53,499 bases of DNA from Candidatus Scalindua sp. (GTDB lineage Bacteria; Planctomycetota; Brocadiia; Brocadiales; Scalinduaceae): contig JAIQZR010000019.1 in NCBI GenBank assembly GCA_021777035.1, positions 1 through 53,499 on the forward strand, read 5' to 3'. Positions 8,512-18,099 of this stretch are shown piece by piece; position 1 is the stretch's first letter; each line of letters begins with the position of its first letter. Under the pieces are notes generated by a model, which was not told the DNA's origin, ran no database searches, and saw only the letters and a list, made by a program, of their open reading frames with translations. Made by a program: the position numbers and the translations under genes.

Positions 8512-9596
8512 CAGCTTTGTATAAACTTGAAAATACTGGCCGGAATATTGTGCAATGGGACTATTTTGTCTGCCGCATCCAATTTAATAGCTTCTTTTGG
8601 CATACCAAACACCACACAGCTATCCTCGTCCTGTGCTATTGTTTTTGCACCGGATTCCTTCATTTTAAGCAATCCGGTGGCACCATCACTACCCATTCCA
8701 GTCATGATTACGCCGATAGCGTTAGGTCCTACATATTTCGCCGCTGAATCAAACAAAACATCCACTGCCGGTCTTTGATGGTGTATGGGTGATCCCTGGC
8801 TTGTTTGAATACTATACATTGCTCCATCTCTTTTTATGCTCATATGATAATTTCCTGGCGCTATTATTGCCTGCCCAGGTATAAGACTATCACCACTCTT
8901 ACCTTCTATTACTTTGATAGAGCACAATGAATCCAGTCTGTTTGCAAATGACTTTGTAAATATTTTCGGCATGTGTTGGACGATAGCTATTGCCGGAGAG
9001 TCAGGGGGCATCTGCATTAATACGTCCTTCACGGCTTCTGTACCTCCGGTTGATGCGCCGATGAATATAACTTTGTGAGTGCCCTTAAATAACGTATAAT
9101 TATGCCCATCTCCGTCATTTGTTCCGGAGCGGACTGTTTGAACAGAACTATTATTGTTGGAATCTCTTAAATGACTACGGCCGGCTTTTAACTTCGCACT
9201 GGATGCATTTTTTATTTTGATATATAACTCGTCAATTACATCATTCACATCACTGGAAAGGCTACCGGTAGGTTTGGCCACATAGTCTATGGCGCCTATT
9301 TCCAGGGCCTTTAATGTAGCATCGCAACCATCCTGGGTAAGAGAGCTTACCATTATCGTTGGTATAGGATAGTATGTCATTATTTTTTTCAAGAATGTGA
9401 GCCCATCCATCCTCGGCATCTCAACATCGAGAGTAAGTACATCCGGTTTTAGTTCTATAATTTTATTTCTGGCGACGAATGGATCAGGCGCGGTACCAAC
9501 TATTTCAATGTCACTGTATTTGCTCAATGCGCCGGACAGAACCTTTCTAACGACAGCAGAATCATCAACTATTAATACTTTTATTTTATTATTCAT
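8511..9596 (-). CDS. cheB: Chemotaxis protein-glutamate methylesterase/deamidase
   Basis: CheB removes methyl groups from receptor glutamates and deamidates glutamines when phosphorylated by CheA. The 361 residues comprise a receiver (1-125, D57 in LTLDVEMPRMDG) and a methylesterase domain (about 172-360). The catalytic triad is visible as S182 in IGASTGG, H208 in QHMP and D304 in GMGSDGA. GGGGA lies about seven bases before the ATG. It sits downstream of a GGDEF gene and upstream of a REC gene on the minus strand. Confidence 0.97.
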   Translation of the reverse strand: MNNKIKVLIVDDSAVVRKVLSGALSKYSDIEIVGTAPDPFVARNKIIELKPDVLTLDVEMPRMDGLTFLKKIMTYYPIPTIMVSSLTQDGCDATLKALEIGAIDYVAKPTGSLSSDVNDVIDELYIKIKNASSAKLKAGRSHLRDSNNNSSVQTVRSGTNDGDGHNYTLFKGTHKVIFIGASTGGTEAVKDVLMQMPPDSPAIAIVQHMPKIFTKSFANRLDSLCSIKVIEGKSGDSLIPGQAIIAPGNYHMSIKRDGAMYSIQTSQGSPIHHQRPAVDVLFDSAAKYVGPNAIGVIMTGMGSDGATGLLKMKESGAKTIAQDEDSCVVFGMPKEAIKLDAADKIVPLHNIPASIFKFIQS

Positions 9597-9622
9597 TTTA
9601 GTTCCCCTAAATAGACACTATT

Positions 9623-11146
9623 TCAGCTTGAAACCGTTTTCAGCTCAGTTTTAGGTAAATCAACTTCTGATTTAATTACATTTCTACCGTTTTGTTTCGC
9701 AAAATAGAGGGCCTTGTCTGCTCTGTCTATTAACGTTTTAGGCGTATCCGAATGGTTACAGAATGCTATTCCAATACTTGCAGATGTAGGTATGCTTTCT
9801 GAGTTAACCGTAAAGTTTATTGCTTCAATATCAGCACGTAATCTTTCACATACTTCCATAATATAATGACTATCAATCCTGTCTATTATTACAGAGAACT
9901 CCTCTCCACCATATCTTGCTACAAAATCATTTAACCTGAAAGTGTTTTTAATTGTGCTGGCAATTTTCTTCAATACATCATCACCCACTGTGTGCCCGTA
10001 TTCATCATTAATTTTCTTGAAATAATCTATATCCACCATGGCAAGAGTAAATGGACGTTTCTTTCTTGTTTTCTTTCCAAAAGCATCATTTATTTTTTTA
10101 TCAAAAGCCTTTCTATTATAAATTTGAGTTAAACCGTCTATCAGTACTTCTTCCTTAGCTGAAGCAAGCTCTCCTCGGATTATTTTGACTTTATTTGTTA
10201 ATGTATCAATGATTAAAGAGTCTTTCTCCTGCTTTCTAGTGATTGTTTTGCGAAGTGAAGCTGTTTCCAGTGTTATCTTTTTTCTGATTTCCTTTATTTC
10301 GTCCAATTCAATAGCTTCTTCAATATATGACATGCTGTCTTTTATTTGATCTGTAAAATTGGTATTGCCTTTTGTTATCGATCCAAAGTCTTCCGCCAAT
10401 TCATTTAACATCGCCATTAATTCTTTAAATTTTATATTTACTAAGCTTTTCGTTGTTTCGAAGTGTTTGGGAATTGTTTTGTTAATATTGCTTTCTACTG
10501 TTAGCAAATCTTCCAAAGTTGAAGATGTCTTAATCTTAGATACTTGCTCATTTGTAAAAATATCAAGAGAGTTTTGTTTTGGTGTAATATTGCTATCTGA
10601 ATGTTTATTGATTATTTGAAGTATTTCACAAATAATTTCCTTTGATTTGTTGAGGATCTGGTCGCTACTTAATAATTTATTCATCTCAGCACTCTCTATC
10701 GGCTCTTCTTTATCGTTTGTATTTACTCGACCATAAAAGAGAGTTTCTGATTGATCTGTTTGTCTCTTTTTTATCGCGACAAGACAAATGACTGAAAAAC
10801 CTGATATGATAACCAGGCAATTAAAAATTAAAAAAAAGAGTGAACCTTTTTTTGATGGCACTAGCGCCTCTTGTACCTCAGACTCAAGTTGCCGAAACGG
10901 AATTACAAGTCTATTCTCTGCTTCTAAACTGGCGATTATGCTCTCACTTGCACTTATGTAGTGGTTCCTCATTCGCTCTACAGCCATTCGGTTCTTATTT
11001 ATCCATATTTCATTATCAGGTGTTTTATATGTAAATAAGTTTTCGGTTTCATAAGCCTGTTTTCCCGTCGCAGAACCATAAAACAGGTAAATGGTATTAC
11101 TCAAGAGTGTAATCGTGAATATTAGACTTATTATTATGTACTTCAA
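9623..11146 (-). CDS. Membrane-anchored diguanylate cyclase (GGDEF)
   Basis: A TTG start with AAGGAA just upstream gives 507 residues. Two hydrophobic helices (about 4-24 and 103-125) bracket a roughly 75-residue periplasmic loop. A long helical, Ser/Asn-rich linker (about 140-340) with a coiled coil leads to a GGDEF domain (about 342-495). The active-site motif is GGEEF at 413-417, and an RxxD inhibitory site (R-L-N-D) lies five residues before it, so product inhibition is expected. The enzyme should make c-di-GMP from two GTP. Its place between cheR and cheB ties c-di-GMP synthesis to the chemotaxis operon. Confidence 0.92.
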   Translation of the reverse strand: MKYIIISLIFTITLLSNTIYLFYGSATGKQAYETENLFTYKTPDNEIWINKNRMAVERMRNHYISASESIIASLEAENRLVIPFRQLESEVQEALVPSKKGSLFFLIFNCLVIISGFSVICLVAIKKRQTDQSETLFYGRVNTNDKEEPIESAEMNKLLSSDQILNKSKEIICEILQIINKHSDSNITPKQNSLDIFTNEQVSKIKTSSTLEDLLTVESNINKTIPKHFETTKSLVNIKFKELMAMLNELAEDFGSITKGNTNFTDQIKDSMSYIEEAIELDEIKEIRKKITLETASLRKTITRKQEKDSLIIDTLTNKVKIIRGELASAKEEVLIDGLTQIYNRKAFDKKINDAFGKKTRKKRPFTLAMVDIDYFKKINDEYGHTVGDDVLKKIASTIKNTFRLNDFVARYGGEEFSVIIDRIDSHYIMEVCERLRADIEAINFTVNSESIPTSASIGIAFCNHSDTPKTLIDRADKALYFAKQNGRNVIKSEVDLPKTELKTVSS

Positions 11147-11239
11147 AATTGTTCCTTTTCAATATGACTGTTGTTACGAAAAATATCAATCCAACAACCT
11201 GTTTTATCTTTTTAACAAAGAAACACAAGACTGGCGCTT

Positions 11240-12073
11240 CTATTTCCGATAAGCAGCCGGCAATACATATTTAAATTTACTATTACTCCTGGATAGTGTT
11301 TCAGAGTGCCCGATAAAAAGATGACCATCTTTTGGCAGACAATCATAGAATTTTGAAACAAGTCGCTGTTGCGTATCAGGATCGAAATATATCATTACAT
11401 TCCTGCAGAAAATAAAATCAAAAGGATACTTAAATGGAAACTTCTCTGTCATAAGATTAAATCTCCTGAAAGTGATAACATCCTTGAGATGATCCTTTGC
11501 CTTATAACAGTTTGTCTTGTCAACAAGTACAGGGGAAAAGTGTGAAGAGATAGTTTCCGGCGGAATATCTTTCAATAACTTCTTATCGTAAACACCATTA
11601 ATCGCTTTTTGCAGGACCCTTGTGGAGATGTCGGTTGCCAGAATTTTTACATCCCATCCATTGCCTGGCTTTATATGATTAAATACGGTCATGGCCAGAG
11701 TGTATGGCTCTTCACCTGATGACGCAGCAGCACACCAAATACGTAATTTTCTGTTTTTACTCTTTTCTTTACTCGAAATAAGAGAGGGCAAGAGGTTGGT
11801 ATCTAAGAAGTCAAAGTGTTTCTTTTCTCTAAAAAAATCTGTCTTGTTTGTTGAGATGCTGTCAACGAGTTGGACTAATTCCTTTCCGGTTTTCTCGCTT
11901 TTTGTTACGTATTGATAATAATCACTAAATGTGTCTATACCCAGCGTCGAAAGACGCTTAGCTAATCTTGATTTTACCAACTCCTTTTTTGACAACGTTA
12001 AACTTATCCCACAAGTGTCGTAAATCAGACCTCTAAACATTTCAAATTCTTTGTTTGATAAGACATATTGCAT
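11240..12073 (-). CDS. cheR: Chemotaxis protein methyltransferase
   Basis: CheR transfers methyl groups from S-adenosylmethionine to receptor glutamates. The 277-residue protein has the helical N-terminal domain (about 5-75), the motif TNKTDFFRE (75-83), and the SAM-binding fold with CAAASSGEEPYTLAM (114-128) and DFIFCRNVMIYFD. Length is normal for the family. GGAG precedes the ATG. No MCP substrate is encoded in this window, so its receptors must lie elsewhere. Confidence 0.97.
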   Translation of the reverse strand: MQYVLSNKEFEMFRGLIYDTCGISLTLSKKELVKSRLAKRLSTLGIDTFSDYYQYVTKSEKTGKELVQLVDSISTNKTDFFREKKHFDFLDTNLLPSLISSKEKSKNRKLRIWCAAASSGEEPYTLAMTVFNHIKPGNGWDVKILATDISTRVLQKAINGVYDKKLLKDIPPETISSHFSPVLVDKTNCYKAKDHLKDVITFRRFNLMTEKFPFKYPFDFIFCRNVMIYFDPDTQQRLVSKFYDCLPKDGHLFIGHSETLSRSNSKFKYVLPAAYRK

Positions 12074-12237
12074 AGTTTACTCCATTTGTAATTTATAAAT
12101 TAATTATGTTCACCGCAAGACTTCAATTAAAAACAGAAGTGTTTAAAAGTAAAATACACCCTACACTGCCCACAAATAAGGCTTTGCGAGCTTTATAATG
12201 AGAGATTACTTCATTTCATATATTTTGGAATCCACAA

Positions 12238-12603
12238 TTACTTGCCTATAATCACTTCATTCAGCGTTGATATTAATCTTTCTTTTTCAAACGGTTTCAC
12301 GATGTATGATGCTGCCCCTGCTTTGATTGCCTGCCATAACATCTCTTTCTGGTCTATGCCGGACATGATTACCACTTTTGCATTCTTATCAAACGCTATT
12401 ATGTCCCTGGTGGCCTGAATACCATCCACTTCCGGCATTGTTATATCCATTGTAACTACGTCAGGCATCAGTTCTTTATATTTTGCAAGTGCATCTATTC
12501 CGTTTATCGCCTCAACGGCCATCTCAAAACCACTTTGTGCCAGGATCTTTCTTATCATTAATCTTACAACACTCGCGTCATCGACTATTAATACTCTTTT
12601 CAT
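12238..12603 (-). CDS. cheY: CheY-type single-domain response regulator
   Basis: The 121-residue protein is a bare receiver with the acidic pair D8-D9, phospho-acceptor D53 (VTMDITMPEVDG), the conserved Ser/Thr after VVIM and Lys in YIVKPF. It has no output domain, as expected for a protein that binds the flagellar switch. A GGGGA sequence precedes the ATG. It is one of three short CheY-like receivers in the window (others at 18658 and 27017), so which one signals to the motor cannot be told from sequence. Confidence 0.92.
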   Translation of the reverse strand: MKRVLIVDDASVVRLMIRKILAQSGFEMAVEAINGIDALAKYKELMPDVVTMDITMPEVDGIQATRDIIAFDKNAKVVIMSGIDQKEMLWQAIKAGAASYIVKPFEKERLISTLNEVIIGK

Positions 12604-12707
12604 AACTATCCCCTGCTTTATAAAGCTGAAATATATCCCCTCTCACGGTAATATAATATTTGTGATCCTAATTATTTTCTGTCAGCAATTTTATTAGTAC
12701 TAAATAT

Positions 12708-13322
12708 TCAGAACATACTATCTGAACTTTCTAATTTATTCAGCGACTTCTCCAACGAATTTAATTCCGGAAGCAGAAAGAAATAGCAGTTCATTTCCGC
12801 ATCGTGTATTTTGAATATTGTTTCTGTCAACAGTATCTTGTCATTGTCAACGCCATCTTCAAAAATCAGTGATGAAAATATAACACCGGCAAAATCGCAT
12901 ACAACCTGTGGCGGTGTTGGTAAAAGTGCAGAACCCAGGTCTGACGCAAATGAATTACCGATGGCACTGGCAAGAATATTTCCAATCTCCTGTATTGTAC
13001 CTTCCGTAAATTCATCAAATTCTTTAGAAGTTCCTTGTGGTTCCCCCATATAGAAGTCCTGTAGTATCAGAGCTGAATCAAGTGAGACCATGAACAATAA
13101 CTTACCGTTCAATGTACCTTCAAGCGACAACATAGCTGCCACCATTTCGCGAAAATCATTATTCATCTCCTCCGTTATCTCACTGATATCCATAAGCTCG
13201 GTCTTAACCAGTTCTATTAATGCTGCATGTTTTATTGTCTTGGAAAACGTGCGCGAAGCATTGTCCATACCCATTTTCACGACAATATCTAATATCCTCA
13301 AATGTTCTTTAGAAATCTGCAT
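12708..13322 (-). CDS. cheC: CheC-family CheY-P phosphatase, one active site degenerate
   Basis: CheC proteins dephosphorylate CheY-P through paired ExxN...P sites. In this 204-residue protein the second site is intact: E112-I-G-N115 followed by Pro 23 residues later. The first half (D-I-V-V-K-M-G-M-D-N-A-S) has lost the Glu and Asn and should be inactive, as in some FliY/CheC variants. It lies between cheD and cheY, the usual partners: CheC is stimulated by CheD. The family assignment is good; activity is inferred. Confidence 0.85.
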   Translation of the reverse strand: MQISKEHLRILDIVVKMGMDNASRTFSKTIKHAALIELVKTELMDISEITEEMNNDFREMVAAMLSLEGTLNGKLLFMVSLDSALILQDFYMGEPQGTSKEFDEFTEGTIQEIGNILASAIGNSFASDLGSALLPTPPQVVCDFAGVIFSSLIFEDGVDNDKILLTETIFKIHDAEMNCYFFLLPELNSLEKSLNKLESSDSMF

Positions 13323-13479
13323 GTTTTTAAACCCTTTCTTTAGATACAGGATTCAGTGATTTATTCATTGTAAAATATATAAGTAACAGTCAGAGATTAT
13401 TCCCCGTAAAGTCCTCGGCATATTCAGTCAGGAAAAGCGGCACCTACAATTGCTCCGGAGAAAAAATCTACAATTATTA

Positions 13480-13968
13480 TTAGCATGGCTGTACTGATTC
13501 TCCAAAAATACGGCTTTGTACAATACCGGTTTCTGTATCAAGCGAAATCTGATGCCCTTTTGTACCTCCTACTCTGGAAGCTGTAATCTTAATATTATAG
13601 TGCATCAAAAGCCTCTTTGTTTCTGCAATATTTGTCTTTCCGATGTCGAATAATTCACTACTGACTTTAAACATCTTTCCTCCACCAAAGATTTTAGCAG
13701 TAAGTATATTTTTATTTGATTTGGCCCGGTTTATCATTAGGTCTAGTAATAAAGGGATACCGGTATCAGCATATTTACCCGGTTTGCCATCTCGGTCGTT
13801 ACAATTAGGCAGCATTAAATGTAGCATCCCTCCAATCTTCTGGATCCTATCATACAAAACAACACCTACGCATGAGCCGAGACTTGTTCTTATTATTTTA
13901 GGTGATCTGGCAATCTTTAAGTCACCAACACCCACTGTAACAATATTTTCGTTATTATATAATTCCAT
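13480..13968 (-). CDS. cheD: Chemoreceptor glutamine deamidase CheD
   Basis: CheD deamidates receptor glutamines and binds CheC. The key features are the catalytic Cys in T-S-L-G-S-C-V-G-V, His in G-G-M-L-H-L-M-L-P, and K-Y-A-D-T-G-I-P-L-L. The frame is open further to a GTG at 14031, adding 21 residues. I prefer ATG 13968 because it starts about 10 residues before the conserved V-G-V-G-D-L-K, as in other CheD proteins. Neither start has a clear ribosome-binding site. It follows cheW on the minus strand. Confidence 0.92.
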   Translation of the reverse strand: MELYNNENIVTVGVGDLKIARSPKIIRTSLGSCVGVVLYDRIQKIGGMLHLMLPNCNDRDGKPGKYADTGIPLLLDLMINRAKSNKNILTAKIFGGGKMFKVSSELFDIGKTNIAETKRLLMHYNIKITASRVGGTKGHQISLDTETGIVQSRIFGESVQPC

Positions 13969-14080
13969 TGTTAATATTCTACCATAGTCAATATCATGTT
14001 TTAAAATTGTCTTTTCATCAAAACCTAACACACTCGGCCAGTTGGGAAAACGTGTAACAATACCTGAGCGACATCTATTT

Positions 14081-14569
14081 TTATTCTGCCAATCCCTCTA
14101 CCATTGCCGATTCTTCAACTGACAGAACCTGCTCAATATCAAGGAGTATTATTAACTTATCTTTTGTTTTGCCTAGACCCATTATAAAGTCAGTGTCTAT
14201 TTTTTTTTCAAAATCCGGTGTCACTTCAATCTCTTTGCCACTAATGTCAACAACTTCTGAAACACTGTCAACTACGATCCCTATCAATGCGTTGTCGACT
14301 TCTACTACAATTGTACACGTTTCCTGAGTATAACCCCGCTCAGACATTGCGAACTTCAATCTCAAGTCAACTACCGGTATGACCTTTCCCCTCAGGTTAA
14401 AGACACCTTTCATATAATCCGGGGTTTGTGGTACGGATGTAATATCCATGAGGCCGATTATCTCCCTGACCTTGAGTATTTCGATTCCGTATTCTTCTGT
14501 ACCCAGGACAAATGTTAAATACTTACCTTCATAAACTGATATTTCTTTATTCTCCCCTACTGCTTCCAT
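14081..14569 (-). CDS. cheW: Chemotaxis coupling protein CheW
   Basis: CheW bridges receptors and CheA. The 162 residues are a single CheW domain (about 14-155) with the signatures Y-L-T-F-V-L-G-T-E-E-Y-G-I-E-I-L-K-V-R-E-I and N-L-R-G-K-V-I-P-V-V-D-L-R. The GAGGAG before the ATG is well placed. It follows cheA on the minus strand after a gap of about 120 bases. Confidence 0.96.
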   Translation of the reverse strand: MEAVGENKEISVYEGKYLTFVLGTEEYGIEILKVREIIGLMDITSVPQTPDYMKGVFNLRGKVIPVVDLRLKFAMSERGYTQETCTIVVEVDNALIGIVVDSVSEVVDISGKEIEVTPDFEKKIDTDFIMGLGKTKDKLIILLDIEQVLSVEESAMVEGLAE

Positions 14570-14688
14570 TTTGTCTCCTCTTTCAATAGATTACCGAATG
14601 CGGATTTAGGATCCGAGAAACTACAGATTATTCAGATAATTATTTGTGAAATCCGCATAACAATATTCAATAGTGAAGTTTCGAAATT

Positions 14689-16746
14689 CTAATTACTCCC
14701 AATAAATGCTGAGCGGACCCCACTGACATCCAGAATCAAGCCTGCTTTTCCATCACCTAATATTGCACTTCCTGTAATTCCTTTAACATTTTTAAATCTT
14801 TCTCCCAGACTCTTGATAACAACCTGTTGCTGTCCCAGAAGCTCATCAACCAGCACACCATATCGTCCATCAGCACCCTCTACAACAACTACGATTGATT
14901 CCCAGGGGTTGATTTTGGTTGTCTCAATATCAAATAGTTTGTGTAGGCGTACCAGTGATAACAGGCTTCCTCTTATATTAACTACTTCACCCTGATTTTT
15001 GACTGTACTGATATCTTCTTTCTTTGGCCGTAGCGACTCTTCGATAGAGATCGTTGGTATAATGTATTTTGTGGTGCCCACGGTTACGACAATTCCATCT
15101 ATAATTGCGAGAGTCAGAGGCAACATGATGGTAAAAGTAGATCCCCTTCCTTCCTGTGAAGTGACTTCAACTTTACCACGAAGTTTCTCTATATTTTTCT
15201 TTACCACATCCATACCAACACCACGACCCGAAATACTGGTAACCTTTTCAGCAGTCGACAACCCCGGCGAGAATATTAAATTGTATATCTGGTTATCGGT
15301 CAGGGGTGTTTGGTTATTTACCAATCCTCTATCTATCGCTTTCTTTAATATCCTGTCCTTTTGCAACCCCTTACCGTCATCTTGAATTTCTATAATTATG
15401 TTTCCACCTCTATGGAAGGCACTTAACCTTACAGAACCTTCTTTTAACTTGCCACTGACAAGCCTGTCTTCTTCCGATTCAATACCATGGTCTATTGAGT
15501 TTCTGAGAATATGTACCAACGGATCGGCAATTTCTTCAATCACATTCTTGTCGAGTTCCGTATCTTCACCGGAGATTGTCAATTTAACCTTCTTTCCGGA
15601 ACGTGAAGAGACATCCCTTACCAGTCTTGACATTTTCTGAAAAGTCTGTTTCAAAGTAACCATTCTCATAGACATTACCTGATCCTGAATATCCTTGGTA
15701 ATCTTGGTTAATTGTGAGAGATTCTTGCTTGCTACGTTATTATTTATTGACTTCATTTCTCCACAAATCAGGGTATTGGAAATAACAAGTTCACCTACCA
15801 GGTCGAACAGATTATCAAGTTTGATGGTATCCACCTTGACAGTTCTGGACTGCAATTTTGTTTTTTGTTGAGTTTGTTGAACCTCTAAAGCGGAGTTTAC
15901 CTCTCCAACAGATACCGCTCCTTCTTCAACGAGTATTTCTCCCACCTTTCTACCTTGCTGTTTCAGTGCTTCTTCCAGTTGGGATTCTGTAATTCCGCCT
16001 TTATCCACAAGAATTTCTCCTACCTGTTTTTGTTCCTTTAAGGCACTTTCAACCTCTCCGGAACTCACTACTCCCTCTTCGACGAGTATTTCTCCCACCT
16101 TTCTGCCTTGCTGTTTCAGCGCTTCTTCCAATTGGAATTCTGTAATTTCGTCTTTATCCAGAAGTATTTCACCCAGTGATGTACCCCCTGATAATACAGG
16201 GATCTTCACATCCCCGGTGTTTTCCGCCTGTTGAACACTCTCCTGTGTTTCAGGCTTATCATTCAATATGGTTGTTATCCTGTCTATAAAAGGTTGGATG
16301 TTTATAGACTGCTCTTTCGGGGCGGAATCACAATCTGCAATTCTTCCAAGTTCTCTATCTACTCTGATAGCCAGATTATCTCTGGTTTTCCTGAGTGCGT
16401 CTATTGTCTTTAAGGATATGTCAACTATTTCCTGTGTAATAGCAACTTCTCCTTTTCTCGCCTTATCCAGAAGGGCCTCCAGTTCATGACTGAGTTTTTG
16501 CATATCGGTTAGCCCCAGAAAACCGGCACTTCCCTTTATACTATGGATGCTCCTGAAGATTGAGTTAATTACCTCATAATCACACTCACCATCCTCTATA
16601 CTGAGAATGTTGCTTTCTGAATCTTCCAGATGGTCATGTGCCTCTGATAAGAATTCCAGAAATATTTCAGAATCCTCTTTGATATCCAGAGTAAACTCGC
16701 TACTATCAGTACCTGTAGATTGTGCCTCTGTTTTAAGTACACTCAT
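14689..16746 (-). CDS. cheA: Chemotaxis histidine kinase CheA carrying four MshEN-type repeats
   Basis: The 685-residue protein has an N-terminal Hpt domain with phosphorylated H68 (S-I-H-S-I-K-G-S), a dimerisation domain (about 300-365), an HATPase domain (H-I-L-R-N-S-I-D-H-G and G-R-G-V-G-M-D-V-V), and a C-terminal CheW-like regulatory domain (about 550-680). No P2 CheY-binding domain is recognisable. In its place residues 190-290 hold four 24-residue repeats (190-213, 216-239, 241-264, 267-290) of the form x-x-G-E-I-L-hydrophobic ... L/V-x-x-x-L-x-x-Q. These match the pattern of MshEN/GspE-N modules, which can bind c-di-GMP in MshE. The core kinase is standard. The repeat insertion is unusual for CheA. 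Confidence 0.96.
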   Translation of the reverse strand: MSVLKTEAQSTGTDSSEFTLDIKEDSEIFLEFLSEAHDHLEDSESNILSIEDGECDYEVINSIFRSIHSIKGSAGFLGLTDMQKLSHELEALLDKARKGEVAITQEIVDISLKTIDALRKTRDNLAIRVDRELGRIADCDSAPKEQSINIQPFIDRITTILNDKPETQESVQQAENTGDVKIPVLSGGTSLGEILLDKDEITEFQLEEALKQQGRKVGEILVEEGVVSSGEVESALKEQKQVGEILVDKGGITESQLEEALKQQGRKVGEILVEEGAVSVGEVNSALEVQQTQQKTKLQSRTVKVDTIKLDNLFDLVGELVISNTLICGEMKSINNNVASKNLSQLTKITKDIQDQVMSMRMVTLKQTFQKMSRLVRDVSSRSGKKVKLTISGEDTELDKNVIEEIADPLVHILRNSIDHGIESEEDRLVSGKLKEGSVRLSAFHRGGNIIIEIQDDGKGLQKDRILKKAIDRGLVNNQTPLTDNQIYNLIFSPGLSTAEKVTSISGRGVGMDVVKKNIEKLRGKVEVTSQEGRGSTFTIMLPLTLAIIDGIVVTVGTTKYIIPTISIEESLRPKKEDISTVKNQGEVVNIRGSLLSLVRLHKLFDIETTKINPWESIVVVVEGADGRYGVLVDELLGQQQVVIKSLGERFKNVKGITGSAILGDGKAGLILDVSGVRSAFIGSN
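15922..16175 (-). repeat. DNA-level direct repeat inside cheA (153-bp period)
   Basis: Positions 15922-16022 and 16075-16175 are near-identical direct copies with a 153-bp (51-codon) offset. Each encodes parts of two of the 24-residue repeats. Similarity at DNA level points to a fairly recent in-frame tandem duplication, and copy number could vary between strains. Confidence 0.85.
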
Positions 16747-16879
16747 TAAAAACCCCCTTTCTCTCTTCCTGGTTTTGCTGCCCGCAATACAGCCAACCGG
16801 ATATGTCCGGCAAATAAGTTAGTTTCTCAATATTCTTCCGGGAATATCAGCAGAAAATCATTTTATATTCTTTTACTTA

Positions 16880-17875
16880 TTAAAACAGCCTTGCAAGCTT
16901 CTTTTTAACTTTATATTTACTTATTTTTTGTAAAAGTTTTTCTTTATTAAATGGTTTGACAAGGAAATCTCGTGCACCTGCCTGTAGTGACTCCACTACT
17001 GTCTCATGTGTTGGTGCAGAAGAGATCATTACTAACGGAATTCCTCTTGTATATGGCGTTTTTTTGATTTTTTTACATAATTCAATACCGGATTGTTCCG
17101 GTAAAACTAAGTCCATAAGTATCAAGTGTATTTTCTCTTTCTGTAATATAGTAAATGTTTCGCTGGCATCATATGCACTCATCACCTTGAATTCCGTATT
17201 TGATAGATATTTTTTGATAATCCTTATATCGGTCAAAGAGTCATCCGTAACAAGGACATTTGTATTTTTTTCGTGAATCATTTCTCCAAAGAACTCGTCT
17301 GCTAATTCAATAGGCAAGAACATATTATATTTTCCTGTATCGAAACCTTTAATTAACAGGAGAGACGTAAGGTTAAAATATTCACTAAAAAGATTATCCT
17401 GTAAAATTTCACTTGCGTTGTCTTTATTTATTGCTGTGCATGATGAAAGCTTTACATGTACCTGTTTTGGCAATTTATTCCTGAATACGGCATCAATTAT
17501 GCCTGAAAACTGTCCACTGAACTCCGTAATTCCGTCAGTGCAATCTGCGTCAAGATCCTCCTTCTCTATTTTATTTTTTATCTCCTTTTCATCAGAACCC
17601 AGGAGCACACCGCCAATCTTAATAGCATCACTCAGCCGTATTATAGTGAGAATATTGCCTTGATAAGACTCCTCAAGTTCTGAACTAATTAAGTAATAAT
17701 TACCCTCATTGCTTGCTATAAATTCGTCAATGGTTGTTATTTGCCAGTCAGGCTTTGAAATGCCAAAGTTTCTGCCTAAAAGGCTGGTACAGTCTGAATT
17801 CAGTTTACTTATCGTAGCATCTAATAATTCCTTGAGCCTTGGTGGGCAAATATCGTTATCTTGTGTTTTTACCAT
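16880..17875 (-). CDS. CheC/CheX-like domain fused to a receiver; catalytic Asn missing
   Basis: The 331 residues hold an N-terminal alpha/beta domain (about 20-200) that resembles CheC/CheX/FliY folds, then a receiver (about 206-325) with V-T-D-D-S, the phospho-acceptor motif L-I-L-M-D-L-V-L-P-E-Q-S-G and F-L-V-K-P-F. At the expected ExxN phosphatase site the sequence is E118-F-S-G121, so Asn is replaced by Gly and phosphatase activity is doubtful. A receiver fused to a dead CheX-like domain could be a phosphorylation-gated binding or dimerisation module. It lies between cheX and cheA on the minus strand. The N-terminal assignment is by pattern and less sure than the receiver. Confidence 0.75.
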   Translation of the reverse strand: MVKTQDNDICPPRLKELLDATISKLNSDCTSLLGRNFGISKPDWQITTIDEFIASNEGNYYLISSELEESYQGNILTIIRLSDAIKIGGVLLGSDEKEIKNKIEKEDLDADCTDGITEFSGQFSGIIDAVFRNKLPKQVHVKLSSCTAINKDNASEILQDNLFSEYFNLTSLLLIKGFDTGKYNMFLPIELADEFFGEMIHEKNTNVLVTDDSLTDIRIIKKYLSNTEFKVMSAYDASETFTILQKEKIHLILMDLVLPEQSGIELCKKIKKTPYTRGIPLVMISSAPTHETVVESLQAGARDFLVKPFNKEKLLQKISKYKVKKKLARLF

Positions 17876-18099
17876 TCTTATTTGGGTTTGTTGTTTTGTA
17901 ATTTAGTTGGTAGAAACTGTCCCGCATAAAAAAAGGACAATAAAACCATTATAACCTAGCGCTTTTCTTACAAGTCCTTAAAATCTTTAATTGACCCTGA
18001 TTGTTTTGGTCTAGCACTAGATATCCAATCATGTAAACTGGCACCACTTAACATAAATGTCAGTAATTGCGAATCTGGAATCCAGACCAGTCTGTGTTC

